DNA of 64,000 nucleotides from assembly GCF_016735495.2 (NCBI RefSeq), contig NZ_JAERQY020000002.1, positions 1 to 64,000 on the forward strand. Reading direction: 5' to 3'. Numbering within the stretch: position 1 is the stretch's first letter; each line of letters begins with the position of its first letter. The DNA comes from Lysobacter sp. MMG2. GTDB lineage: Bacteria; Pseudomonadota; Gammaproteobacteria; Xanthomonadales; Xanthomonadaceae. Positions 16,492 through 25,900 of the stretch are shown piece after piece. The notes under the pieces are model-generated. The model was not told the DNA's origin, did no database searches, and was given only the letters and a program-made list of their open reading frames with translations. The translations under genes were made by a program, and so were the position numbers.

Positions 16492-17853
16492 TCAGTTGCC
16501 GCCAGCGAAGAAGTTCGCGCCTTCGCCGCCGCGCAGCGGATAGGCCCATCCGAGCTCGATTTCGATGTTGACGAACCAGGTCAAGCGGATGCGCACGCCC
16601 AGGCCCACATCGGCGTAGGGCGAATCGTCGCGCAGACCTTCGCGATCGTCGCCGGAACCGCCGACTTCGACGAACGCCAGCAAGCGCAGCCAGTTCCACT
16701 TGATCGGACGCAGATACTCAACCGAGCCGTAGTAGTAGCGATCGCCTTCGAGGAAATCCGAGTCGTAGCCGCGCATGCGCCCCGAACCGCCCAGCGAGAA
16801 CTCGTTGCGGCTGCCGGGCCCGCCGGTCAGCACGCCGGCGCTGCCCAGCACGTGCAGCGTCTGGTGCGGTGTGTCGCCGAGCGCGTTCGACTGGAAGTAG
16901 TTCACGGTGGTGCGCGTGTAGTCGTAGTCCGAACCCAGGCCTTCGCCCGCCGCTTCGATGCGCGCGGAGAATCGCCGACCCGTGTCGCTGTAAATGTGGT
17001 AGCGCAGGTCGTCGAACGTCGCCGTGCCGACCAAGGCGATGGCCTGGCCGTCGGGCGGCGGCGCGAACTCGCCGGACACGTCCTGCCGTTTCCAGAACAG
17101 TCCGCCGCCGACGATCCAGCCATCGCGCGGGCGCCCCGTGCGCAGGTCGCGCGTGGCGATCACTTCGACCTGCTCGAAGGTTTCGTCGAACGTGTCGTCG
17201 GTGACCTCGTTGGTGAGCGGGTCGATCACCGGCGTCTCGCGGTCGATCCACTCCAGCCGCGTACGCAGTTCGTACGGACTGTCGAAAATGTACGGCGCGC
17301 GGTAGCTCAGCTGCACGCTGGTTTCCTTGCGCCGGTCGCGCTCCTCGGGGAAGTCGCCCTTCTCCGCCGTGATGTCGAGCCGATGGTTGAGGCCCCACAC
17401 GTTGTCCCAGCGCAACTGCGCGCCGTAACTGACGTCGCGATCGGAGCTGGCGTCCAGGCGCGGAATCGGCAGCAGGAAATACTTCTCGCGCATCTTCAGT
17501 TCCAGCGCCACACCGCCCGGTACGGGATGCGTGGTCGCTTCGACCTGGCGGAACAGCCCCAGATCCTGCACCGCCTGGCGGCCGTCTTCGATCGCGACAG
17601 GGTCGGCGACATCGCCCGATGCCAGCGCGAGTTCGCGCAGGATCACCTTGTCGCGCGTCTTGTCGTTGCCGACGAGGCGGATTTCGACGATGCGGGGCTG
17701 TGACGCGTCCGCTTCCTGTGCCCATGCCGTCGGTGGAAGCACACCGTTTGCAAACGTGAATGCGAGCAACGCCGACGCGGCTGACTTCACGCTGCGGCGC
17801 ATCACGGTGGGCGTGCCGCGCTTGCGGCCATCCTGGTGCCCGACGCTGAGCAT
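16492..17853 (-). CDS. Omp85/BamA-family outer membrane protein with a single POTRA domain
   Basis: 453 residues from the ATG at 17853, favoured by GGAG 7 bases upstream; an ATG at 17802 gives a more compact signal peptide (MRRSVKSAASALLAF). After cleavage near AWAQEADA there is one POTRA-like module (VEIRLVGNDKTRDKVILREL ... DLGLFRQVEAT). A beta-barrel of alternating aromatic strands follows, with the loop-6 signature GRMRGY near residue 360 and a last strand rich in aromatics. BamA has five POTRAs, TamA three and FhaC two, so this is a minimal member. It may insert or transport a specific protein; no partner gene is adjacent. Confidence 0.8.
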   Translation of the reverse strand: MLSVGHQDGRKRGTPTVMRRSVKSAASALLAFTFANGVLPPTAWAQEADASQPRIVEIRLVGNDKTRDKVILRELALASGDVADPVAIEDGRQAVQDLGLFRQVEATTHPVPGGVALELKMREKYFLLPIPRLDASSDRDVSYGAQLRWDNVWGLNHRLDITAEKGDFPEERDRRKETSVQLSYRAPYIFDSPYELRTRLEWIDRETPVIDPLTNEVTDDTFDETFEQVEVIATRDLRTGRPRDGWIVGGGLFWKRQDVSGEFAPPPDGQAIALVGTATFDDLRYHIYSDTGRRFSARIEAAGEGLGSDYDYTRTTVNYFQSNALGDTPHQTLHVLGSAGVLTGGPGSRNEFSLGGSGRMRGYDSDFLEGDRYYYGSVEYLRPIKWNWLRLLAFVEVGGSGDDREGLRDDSPYADVGLGVRIRLTWFVNIEIELGWAYPLRGGEGANFFAGGN

Positions 17854-18080
17854 TCACGGCCTCCGGGAGGCCACGGGGCCGTCGACCTGGCCCGTCGCGC
17901 GGAGTGTACGCCGCGAGGGGTTATGGCGATGCCGCGATGCTCGACGGCCACGCAGGTGCGAAGTGGCGCGTATCACCCACCCTTCCGCGCCGGCGCCGCC
18001 TCCGCGCCGATCCAGCCCGCCGCATTCCGGTACGCGCCCGCTACGTGTGCCAAAGTACGCGCCCCCACCGAGGCACCCCC

Positions 18081-18803
18081 ATGAGCGATCCCGTCCGACT
18101 CTCCAAGCGCGTGGCCGAACTGGTCGGGTGTTCGCGCGCCGATGCCGAGCACTACATCGAGAACGGCTGGGTGCGGGTGGACGGCCACGTCGTCGAGGCG
18201 CCGCAGCACCCGGTGACGGACGAACGCGTCGAACTCGATCCGGACGCCGTGCTGGAAGCGCCCGAGCCCGCCACTGTGCTGCTTCACAAGCCGGTTGGTT
18301 TCGATGCGATCGCCGGCCATCAGCCGGCGGCCGCGCTGGTCACGCCGGACACGCGCTGGGCCGACGATCCGAGCGAAGTGCGCCCGCTGCGACGCCATCT
18401 GGTTCGTCTGACGCCACTGGTGCCGCTGGAGACGCAGGCCAGCGGGCTGATGGTGCTGACCCAGGACGGCCGCGTGTGGCGCCGGCTCACCGAAGACGCC
18501 GCGCAGATCGAGCAGGAGTACGTCGTCGAGGTCTCCGGCGAGATCGCGCCGTACGGCCTGCGCCGCCTCAACCACGGCCTGCGTTACCAGGGGCGCGAGC
18601 TGGCGCCGTGCAAGGTCAGCTGGCAGAACGAATTCCGCCTGCGTTTCGCCCTCAAGGACGTGCAGCCCGGGCAGATCCCGGACATGTGCGCACAGGTGGG
18701 CCTGCAAGTGGTGGCGATGCGGCGCCTGCGCATCGGCAAGGTGTCGCTGGCGAAGATGCCGCCCGGCCAGTGGCGTTACCTGCCGGTGGGCGTGCGGTTC
18801 TAG
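18081..18803 (+). CDS. S4/RsuA-family pseudouridine synthase-like protein with altered catalytic motif
   Basis: 240 residues. Residues 1-60 are an S4 RNA-binding domain (RLSKRVAELVGCSRADAEHYIENGWVRVDG). The rest follows the RluF/RsuA fold: LLHKPVGF, LVTPDTRW, SGLMVLTQDG, EQEYVVEV and the terminal RLRIGKVSL. At the catalytic position the family has GRLD with the nucleophilic Asp; here residues 114-117 read VPLE, so Asp is replaced by Glu117 and the preceding Arg is lost. It may be an RNA-binding protein without synthase activity or an enzyme with unusual chemistry. RluF-like by overall layout. Confidence 0.85.
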   Translation: MSDPVRLSKRVAELVGCSRADAEHYIENGWVRVDGHVVEAPQHPVTDERVELDPDAVLEAPEPATVLLHKPVGFDAIAGHQPAAALVTPDTRWADDPSEVRPLRRHLVRLTPLVPLETQASGLMVLTQDGRVWRRLTEDAAQIEQEYVVEVSGEIAPYGLRRLNHGLRYQGRELAPCKVSWQNEFRLRFALKDVQPGQIPDMCAQVGLQVVAMRRLRIGKVSLAKMPPGQWRYLPVGVRF

Positions 18804-18815
18804 CGCGAAGCCGCG

Positions 18816-19286
18816 TCAGTCGCCGCGCACGCGCATCGTCAGGCCCTTCAGGAAGTTGCGCAGCAGCTGGTCGCCGCACGGGCGGTAATTGGGATGGCCC
18901 GGCTGGCGGAACAGCGCCGTCAGTTCCGGCTTGGACACCGGCCAGCCCGCGGATTCGAACACCGCGTGCATGTCGACATCCTTCAACTCGAACGCGACCC
19001 GCAGCTTCTTCAGCACCACGTTGTTGGTGACGCGCTTCTCCGGCGGGCGCACCGGCAGGCTTTCATCGCGGCCACGGCAGTACACCACCAGCCCGTCGAG
19101 GAACCGCGCGAGCACGGCATCGCTGCAATCGGCGTAGTCGGGATCGTCTTCGCGGCGCAGGAACGCCTGCACGTCGGCCTTGTCGAGCGTGAATGCCGGA
19201 TCGGCCAGCTGGGTGATCTCCACGACCCGCTGATCGCTGAGGTCCAGCATGTAGCGGATGCTGCGCAGAACGTCGTTGGTGATCAT
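18816..19286 (-). CDS. DUF1456 family protein (YehS-like)
   Basis: 156 residues (MITNDVLRSIRYMLDLSDQR). It contains the duplicated half of DUF1456: VLRSIRYMLDLSD ... CSDAVLARFLDGLVVYCRGRDE, then VLKKLRVAFELKDVDM ... CGDQLLRNFLKGLTMRVRGD. The family is cytoplasmic with no assigned reaction. It ends 12 bases from the convergent S4-domain gene. Confidence 0.9.
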   Translation of the reverse strand: MITNDVLRSIRYMLDLSDQRVVEITQLADPAFTLDKADVQAFLRREDDPDYADCSDAVLARFLDGLVVYCRGRDESLPVRPPEKRVTNNVVLKKLRVAFELKDVDMHAVFESAGWPVSKPELTALFRQPGHPNYRPCGDQLLRNFLKGLTMRVRGD

Positions 19287-19367
19287 GGGGCTTGGAGCGA
19301 TTTGCTGCGTGGGGCGACCAGTTTAGGGCACTGCGCCGTGACGGGGCGTCCGCTCGACTTAACCGCG

Positions 19368-19856
19368 CTACGGCGCCTGAAGGCCCGAATCGGTCGCCGA
19401 CAGCAGGGCCCGGCCTCTGGTCACCAGAGCGTCTGAGACGTCCCTTCGTCGCAGCGCCGTTCTCAGCTTTGCCTTGAAAAAGACGTCGTCGCCCGCTGGC
19501 AGGCCGGAGTAGCGAAACAGCTCCAGCAGGTGGACCAACGCGTCCTGCTCGCCCGCCATGTACGCGCGCTTCATCACCGCGAACGCATCGACCAGTTCAC
19601 CGCGTTGAATCTTGTTGAGCCCGATGTTGTAGAGGGCACACATGTTGTTCTGCTCAGCCGCCCGCTGGTACCAGAGGTCCGCGTCCGCCGGGTCCAGCCA
19701 ATGGAAGTCACCGTGTTCGATCGCGTAGCCGATGGCGACCTGCGCATCGGCATTCCCCTCATTGGCGGACCGGAGGAACAGATCGTAGGCGAGTCTGACG
19801 TCGCCCTGCTCCATCGCCTCCCAGGCTGCGCTCCACGTTTCGTGTGCATTGCTCAT
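19368..19856 (-). CDS. Sel1-repeat protein
   Basis: 162 residues without a signal peptide. Helical pairs of Sel1/TPR type are clear: WEAMEQGDVRLAYDLFLRSANEGNADAQVAIGYAIEHG, LWYQRAAEQNNMCALYNIGLNKIQRG, and AFAVMKRAYMAGEQDALVHLLELF. Such repeats bind proteins; the partner is unknown. A second, exported Sel1-like gene lies nearby at 21693, and 2OG oxygenase at 27252 carries the same repeats. Confidence 0.8.
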   Translation of the reverse strand: MSNAHETWSAAWEAMEQGDVRLAYDLFLRSANEGNADAQVAIGYAIEHGDFHWLDPADADLWYQRAAEQNNMCALYNIGLNKIQRGELVDAFAVMKRAYMAGEQDALVHLLELFRYSGLPAGDDVFFKAKLRTALRRRDVSDALVTRGRALLSATDSGLQAP

Positions 19857-19928
19857 CGTCTGCTTCCTGCTACCCGCGTGATGAAGATCGGCGGGTCATC
19901 GAATCCGAGGTGCATCGATCTGCGTAGG

Positions 19929-21074
19929 TTATGCACCCTTCTGCGCATGCCACGCCTTGAGCAACTCCGCTTCCTGCTCGCGAGTAAGGCCAGCGCGCAG
20001 CGTCGCCTGGCGTTCGGCCGGTTGGCTGCGGAACCAGGCCATCAGGTCGGTGACCGTGGTTTCGAGTGGGCGGTAGGTGAGCCCGGCCTGGATCGCACGC
20101 GCATTGCTGACCGCGCCGTAGCCCGCATACGGACCGCTCTTTCGCGACACCCAGATGGGCAATTCCGGAACCTTCTTCTCTTCCAGGAATTCCGGCGTGA
20201 CATGCGTGTATTTCGGCTTTCCGCCCGTGACCTTCTGGCAGGTGCGCAACATCGCGTCCATCGTCAACGGTTGTTCCGGGCCGACGGCATTGAAGGCGCC
20301 CAGCGTGCCCGCCTCCGCCAGACGGATCATCCATTCGCCCAGATCGCGGCCGTCGATGACCTGCACGGGGTCGAGGCCATCGCCCGGCACCAGCATTTCG
20401 CCGCCCTGCGCGACGCGGTGCGGCCAGTAGGTGAAACGATCGGTCTCATCGCGCGGGCCGACGATGTAACCCGGACGCACGATCGTCACGCGCTTGCCGA
20501 ATTGCTTGTGCGCTTCGGCCTCGCTCAGTGCCTTGAGCGGGCCGTACAGGTTTTCGATGTCGGCGCGCAGCGACTCCTGCGTTTCGGCCATCGCGTCTTT
20601 GCCCTTGTAGACGGCGAGCGCATCGTCCTCGTCGATGCCGGGCTTGCTGCCGTCGGCATACACCGAGATGGTGGAGATGAAGAGGTAGTGCCCGACGTTT
20701 CCGGCCAGCACCTTGCCGGCGTCGCGCACCCAGAACGGCAGGCTGGTGGGGTTGTCGATGCACACGTCCCACTTGCGCCCTTGCAGCGACTTGAGGTCGC
20801 CCGTGTTGCGATCGCCGAACAGCTGCTCTACCTCTCCCGGCCACTCCGGAGTCGGCTTCTTGCCGCGATTGAACAGCGTCACCTTGTGCCCGCGCGCCAG
20901 CGCGTAGTTCACCTGGAACGGCCCGGTGAACCCGGTGCCGCCGAGGATGAGGATGTTCAGCGGCTTGGCCGCCTTCCCCACGGGCTTGTTGCCCTGCGCG
21001 AATGCGAACGACGGCAGCGCGGCCGCGGCGGCGGCAAGTGCGCTGAACTTGAGCAGGTCACGGCGGGTGGTCAT
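19929..21074 (-). CDS. Tat-exported NAD-dependent epimerase/dehydratase family protein
   Basis: 381 residues. The N-terminus MTTRRDLLKFSALAAAAAALP is a twin-arginine signal (TRRDLLKF). The mature protein opens with the Rossmann motif LILGGTGFTGPFQ, then NRGKKPTPEWPGEVEQLFGDR, and has extended-SDR elements (RPGYIVGPRDETDRFTYW, VIDGRDLGEWMIRLAE). The typical YxxxK is not obvious, so it may be an atypical SDR acting on a nucleotide sugar or similar substrate. Export in folded form implies a periplasmic role with bound cofactor. Monocistronic. Confidence 0.8.
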   Translation of the reverse strand: MTTRRDLLKFSALAAAAAALPSFAFAQGNKPVGKAAKPLNILILGGTGFTGPFQVNYALARGHKVTLFNRGKKPTPEWPGEVEQLFGDRNTGDLKSLQGRKWDVCIDNPTSLPFWVRDAGKVLAGNVGHYLFISTISVYADGSKPGIDEDDALAVYKGKDAMAETQESLRADIENLYGPLKALSEAEAHKQFGKRVTIVRPGYIVGPRDETDRFTYWPHRVAQGGEMLVPGDGLDPVQVIDGRDLGEWMIRLAEAGTLGAFNAVGPEQPLTMDAMLRTCQKVTGGKPKYTHVTPEFLEEKKVPELPIWVSRKSGPYAGYGAVSNARAIQAGLTYRPLETTVTDLMAWFRSQPAERQATLRAGLTREQEAELLKAWHAQKGA

Positions 21075-21226
21075 GGAAAGGCTCCAGGCTGAGCGGGCGG
21101 ACCGGCAGGCGCCCTGCCCTTCGGCTGGCCTTCTGCGGGTGCAAACGCAGTAACTCTAATTCGCCCCGGCGTGGGGGCGTCAATGTGTCGATGTGCACGG
21201 TTGGTAGGCCGGGTGAGGCCGACGTT

Positions 21227-21487
21227 TCACTCGATCGCTCGTACGCGCCCTTGCGCCAGACATGTCGGCCGACGCCCCCCGCCACTTCGGCGCCTGCGCT
21301 TGAACCCTTCGACCAACGGAACAACGAGCCAAACAGATCCGGCAACAACCGCCAGGGACAGCACGTACCACTCCGATGGAACCCACCGTTGAAGCGGAAT
21401 GGAGGCCAGCAGCACCGAAAAGAAGCAAAGCACAGCAACAGCGGATCTCGTCATCACGGTCTTAGTCGTAGCGAATTTCGCGCACAT
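21227..21487 (-). CDS. Possible small membrane protein
   Basis: 86 residues from the ATG at 21487, preceded by AAGGA; an ATG at 21454 gives 75 residues. Two hydrophobic helices (SAVAVLCFFSVLLASIPL and YVLSLAVVAGSVWLVVPLV) are followed by a basic tail (EGFKRRRRSGGGRRP). This region is less GC-rich than its neighbours. No family recognised, and I am unsure that it is expressed. If it is not, the gap 21075-21692 has no gene. Confidence 0.35.
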   Translation of the reverse strand: MCAKFATTKTVMTRSAVAVLCFFSVLLASIPLQRWVPSEWYVLSLAVVAGSVWLVVPLVEGFKRRRRSGGGRRPTCLAQGRVRAIE

Positions 21488-21692
21488 CTTCCTTACGAAT
21501 CGGATGAGTCGGCGATATGGACTCAAGCACCGCGCGGTTTCGTCCCACTTACCGACTCGCGCTGGCCGAGTCGCCTATGTAGAGCGATCGCACCTCATCC
21601 CAACTCTGCTTCGGCAGAGCGACATGCACGCGTTGCCGCTCACTTTGCAGTGTCGATAGGTTGCGGCAAGCGAAGTAGATCTGGAGGTGTTT

Positions 21693-22538
21693 GTGCGAAC
21701 AAGGGCTCTTGTGGCGGCGTCCGCTGTCGCTCTGGCTGCGCTGGCCGCGGTCTACTTCTACAGCCTGCGCGGCGTGGACGCAGTAGCGCCGTATGCCACG
21801 CAGACCTCGGCGCGACTTCCGGATTCGAAGTCGAACGAAAGGTCCACCGGCGATCTCGGCCAGGAGCCGCAGGCGAACCCTCCTGTCCAGCGGCAGAAGG
21901 CGGCGCACTACACCCCGCTTTCCAACCTGACGCCGATACTCGGTGACGCCGCGCAAGTCATCGATGCACTGACTCCGGCAGCGAAGTCCGGAGATACATC
22001 GGCCGCGCTCGCGATCTTCGTCAAAGCCAACGATTGCAGGCTACGTACCGAGGCCGCGAAGCGAAACGCGCCGAGTTCAACGCCGACCGCGCTGATTCCG
22101 CCGGATTGCCAAAGCCTGGCGCCGGAGGACTACACGGCCGCCGGCCAATGGCTTGAGGCCGCCGCCGATGCCGGCAACGTGGATGCGCAATTCCTCTATC
22201 CGGCGAGCGCGGAGGGCGTGCTCGGCCCGCCCGTCGATTGGCTCCGGCATCCCGAAGCGGTCGCGAATTTCAAGCGCAAGGCGATGGCCTACATGAACGC
22301 GAATGCGGCCAAAGGAAGCATCGACGCCCTGCTCGACCTGTCGAACGCCTATGAGTACGGCGTGCTGACGGAGCGCGATCCGGTCAAGGCGCTCGCCTAC
22401 TACCGGGCGGTCGAGCTGTCCGACGGCAACGCGATTTCGCAACGCTCGCTCGCCTACCTGAAACAGAACCTCTCCCCCACCGATGTAACCAACGCAGAAA
22501 ACCTAGCGAGGTCGATCCATGCCAATTGCTGTGAATAG
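21693..22538 (+). CDS. Exported Sel1-repeat-like protein
   Basis: 281 residues from a GTG at 21693 placed 5 bases after GGAGG; the GTG at 21687 overlaps that ribosome site. An N-terminal hydrophobic segment (ALVAASAVALAALAAVYFY) acts as signal or anchor, followed by a Ser/Pro/Gln-rich linker. The second half holds Sel1-like units (AGQWLEAAADAGNVDAQFLY, KGSIDALLDLSNAYEYGVLTERDPVKALAYYRAV). Several cysteines (DCRL, PDCQSL, ANCCE) suggest disulfides in the periplasm. Its 3' end overlaps a small hydrophobic ORF by 20 bases. Confidence 0.7.
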   Translation: MRTRALVAASAVALAALAAVYFYSLRGVDAVAPYATQTSARLPDSKSNERSTGDLGQEPQANPPVQRQKAAHYTPLSNLTPILGDAAQVIDALTPAAKSGDTSAALAIFVKANDCRLRTEAAKRNAPSSTPTALIPPDCQSLAPEDYTAAGQWLEAAADAGNVDAQFLYPASAEGVLGPPVDWLRHPEAVANFKRKAMAYMNANAAKGSIDALLDLSNAYEYGVLTERDPVKALAYYRAVELSDGNAISQRSLAYLKQNLSPTDVTNAENLARSIHANCCE

Positions 22539-22883
22539 AAAGTTCAAATGCATTGCCGCGCTTGCACTCCTTTGCATCGTCGTCGCCGGCGCATCCTTCG
22601 CCGCGTTCGCCGAATGGAGGCGCGGCCCGTTCTTCTGCGGTACGTGCCTGCTCCGAAACCCGATGCCAGACCCTGCAACGCGTGCATCCATCGACGACAA
22701 CCTGGCACCTATTGATACACCGACGAGCTGCACGGTCTTGATAAGCTGGACATCTTTAATAAGCGTCGTCAACTGCCAAGAGGCTGCACCGAGCGCGGCC
22801 ATGAGCACCCACTTGGTAAGGCCGTCTTTCGCGTCGCGCCGTTCGATGTGATCCAAGTACTCCTTCAAAAAATCCGAACTCAC
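22503..22883 (-). CDS. Hypothetical membrane protein, probably truncated
   Basis: 126 residues from a GTG at 22883 with GGGGAG about 5 bases upstream. The first 65 residues look genuine: a charged helix (SSDFLKEYLDHIERRDAKDGLTKW), a hydrophobic helix (VLMAALGAASWQLTTLI) and KDVQLIKTVQLVGVSIGARLS. After that the sequence is chance-like and lies antisense to the hydrophobic ORF starting at 22519. The region 22690-22883 is visibly less GC-rich than the flanks. The real gene may have lost its 3' end. Function unknown. Confidence 0.45.
   Translation of the reverse strand: MSSDFLKEYLDHIERRDAKDGLTKWVLMAALGAASWQLTTLIKDVQLIKTVQLVGVSIGARLSSMDARVAGSGIGFRSRHVPQKNGPRLHSANAAKDAPATTMQRSASAAMHLNFLFTAIGMDRPR
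22519..22690 (+). pseudogene. Truncated ORF with hydrophobic N-terminus
   Basis: An ATG at 22519, inside the end of the Sel1-like gene, opens MPIAVNRKFKCIAALALLCIVV, a convincing signal or anchor, followed by FAEWRRGPFFCGTCLLRNP. The frame stays open to 22851, but beyond about 22690 it runs antisense to the start of the oppositely oriented ORF at 22883 and loses protein-like character. The end given is therefore approximate. Probably the remnant of an exported gene cut by a deletion or recombination. Confidence 0.35.
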
Positions 22884-22913
22884 TCTACTCCCCTCTCCCT
22901 GTCTAATCGGTTG

Positions 22914-22939
22914 AAAAAAGACCCGCCGAAGCGGGCCTT
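22914..22939 (-). terminator. Rho-independent terminator of the mutase gene
   Basis: Read on the minus strand: GGCCCGC TTCG GCGGGTC followed by TTTTTT. It begins about 5 bases after the stop of the isobutyryl-CoA mutase gene. The UUCG tetraloop gives a very stable hairpin. Confidence 0.9.
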
Positions 22940-22943
22940 AAAG

Positions 22944-25900
22944 TTACATATTCCGCCGGTACTCCCCACCGACGTCATACAACGCATGACTAATCTGCCC
23001 GAGGCTGTGCGTCTTCACCGCCTCCATCAAACTGGCAAACACATTGCGGCGCTCACGGGCGGTCGCCTGTAGCGACTTCAGCCCCTCAACCGCAAACCCA
23101 TTCCGGTTGCCCTGATACCCGGCCACGTTATCAATCTGCTGCCCCTTCTCGCCTTCGGTCGAGCGGATCAGTTCGATCTCGGTGACGATGTCGCCGCCGT
23201 GGTCCTTGGGCAGGAAGGTGTTCACGCCGATCAGCGGGAGGCTGCCGTCGTGCTTCTTGTGCTCGTAGTACAGGCTTTCTTCCTGGATCTTGCCGCGCTG
23301 GTACATGGTGTCCATGGCGCCCAGCACGCCGCCGCGTTCGCTGATGGCTTCGAATTCCTTGTAGACGGCTTCTTCGACGATGTCGGTGAGCTTGTCGACG
23401 ATGAAGCTGCCCTGCCAGGGGTTCTCGTTGAAGTTGAGCCCCAGCTCCTTGTTGATGATCATCTGGATGGCGACGGCGCGGCGCACGCTTTCTTCCGTCG
23501 GCGTGGTGATGGCTTCGTCGTAGGCGTTGGTGTGCAGGCTGTTGCAGTTGTCGAACAGCGCGTACAACGCCTGCAGCGTGGTGCGGATGTCGTTGAACTG
23601 GATTTCCTGCGCGTGCAGCGAACGGCCGGACGTCTGGATGTGGTACTTCATCATCTGGCTGCGCGCGGAAGCGCCGTAGCGTTCGCGCATGGCGCGGGCC
23701 CAGATGCGGCGGGCGACGCGGCCGATGACGGTGTATTCCGGGTCCATGCCGTTGCTGAAGAAGAACGACAGGTTGGGCGCGAAGTCGTCGATCTTCATGC
23801 CGCGCGCGAGGTAGTACTCCACGATGGTGAAGCCGTTGCTGAGCGTGAAAGCCAGCTGGCTGATCGGGTTCGCGCCGGCTTCGGCGATGTGGTAACCGCT
23901 GATGGACACCGAGTAGAAGTTGCGGACGTTCTTGTCCACGAAGTACTGCTGGATGTCGCCCATCATGCGCAGGGCGAACTCGGTGCTGAAGATGCAGGTG
24001 TTCTGCGCCTGGTCCTCTTTCAGGATGTCGGCCTGCACGGTGCCGCGCACGGTGGCCAGCGTCTGCGCCTTGATGTTGGCGTAGGTTTCGGCATCGACGA
24101 TCTGGTCGCCGGTGACGCCCAGCAGGCCCAGGCCGAGGCCGTCGTTGGTTTCGGGCAGCATGCCGCTGTATTCGGGACGCTTGCGCCCTTCGAACATTTT
24201 TTCGATCTTGTCGTGCGCTTCGTCCCAGCGGTGCTGGTCGGCGCGCAGGTACTTCTCGACCTGCTGGTCGATGGCGGTGTTCATGAACATCGCCAGGATG
24301 ATCGGCGCCGGGCCGTTGATGGTCATCGACACCGAGGTGCTGGGCGCGCACAGGTCGAAGCCGGAGTACAGCTTCTTCATGTCGTCCAGCGTGGCGATGT
24401 TGACGCCGGAGTTGCCGATCTTGCCGAAGATGTCCGGGCGCACGGCGGGGTCTTCGCCGTAGAGCGTGACGCTGTCGAACGCGGTGGACAGGCGCGCGGC
24501 CGGCTGGCCGACGGACAGGTAATGGAAGCGGCGGTTGGTGCGCTCCGGCGTGCCTTCGCCGGCGAACATGCGGATGGGGTCTTCGCCGGTGCGGCGGTAC
24601 GGGTACACGCCGCCGGTGTACGGGTAGTAGCCCGGCAGGTTTTCCTTCTGCAGGAAGGTCAGCAGTTCGCCCCAGCTCTTGTAGGTGGGCGCGGCGATCT
24701 TCGGGATCTTCTGGTGCGACAGCGATTCGCGGTAGTTCTCGACGCGGATGGTCTTGTCGCGGACCTGGTATTCGTTGACTTCATCCGTGATGGATTTGAG
24801 GCGTGCGGGCCAGTCGCGCAGGAGCTTCAGCGCTTCGGACGTGAGCGACTGGACGGCGTCGTTGTAGCGCTGGCGGAGGGTGAGGAGGGTGCGGTCGACG
24901 GGCTGTCCTTCGACTTCGCCCTGCGGGCTACGCTCAGGGCGAACGGTGTCGTTGAGAAGGTGCGCGGAGTCGTACAGATCCAGCGCCTTCGGCAGCGCGC
25001 CATCGCCCAGGTCATGCAGCGACTGCCAGTAGCTCTGCGCGCGGTCGGCGGTCTCGGCTTGCGTTTCGATCTTCGCGTTGATGCCGCGACCCTGCTCGGC
25101 GATCTCGGCGAGGTAACGCACGCGGGCGCCGGGAATCAGCACGGTGGCGCGCGGTTCCTTCAGCGAGGTGTCGAGTTCCGGCGTCCACTTGTCGGCCGGC
25201 AGTTGCAGCTTCTCGCGCAGCAGGCGGCACAGGTTGGCGAACATCCAGCTGATGCCGGGGTCGTTGAACTGGGAGGCAATGGTCGGGTAGACCGGGACGT
25301 CTTCGTCCTTGGTCTGGAAGGCGACGCGGTTGCGCTTCCACTGCTTGCGCACGTCGCGCAGGGCGTCTTCGGCGCCGCGCTTGTCGAACTTGTTCAGCAC
25401 GACGAGTTCGGCGAAGTCGAGCATGTCGATCTTCTCCAGCTGGCTCGGCGCGCCGAAGTCGCTGGTCATGACATACATGGGGAAATCGACGAGGTCGACG
25501 ATTTCCGAATCGCTCTGGCCGATGCCGGCGGTCTCGACGATGACCAGGTCGTAACCCAGGCCCTTGAGGAAACCGATGCAGTCCTTCAACACCGTGTTGG
25601 TGGCGGCGTGCTGGCGGCGCGTGGCCATCGAACGCATGTAGACGCGCTTGGAGCGCAACGAGTTCATGCGGATGCGGTCGCCCAGCAGCGCGCCGCCGGT
25701 GCGGCGACGCGTGGGGTCGACGGAGATCACGGCGATGCGCATCTCCGGGAAGCTGGCGAGGAAACGGTTGAGCAGTTCGTCGGTGACCGACGACTTGCCG
25801 GCGCCGCCGGTGCCGGTGATGCCGACGACGGGCGTCTTGCCGCCGGCCAGCTGCCACTGCTTGCGCAGGTGCGCGAGTTGGGCTTCGTCGAACACGCCTT

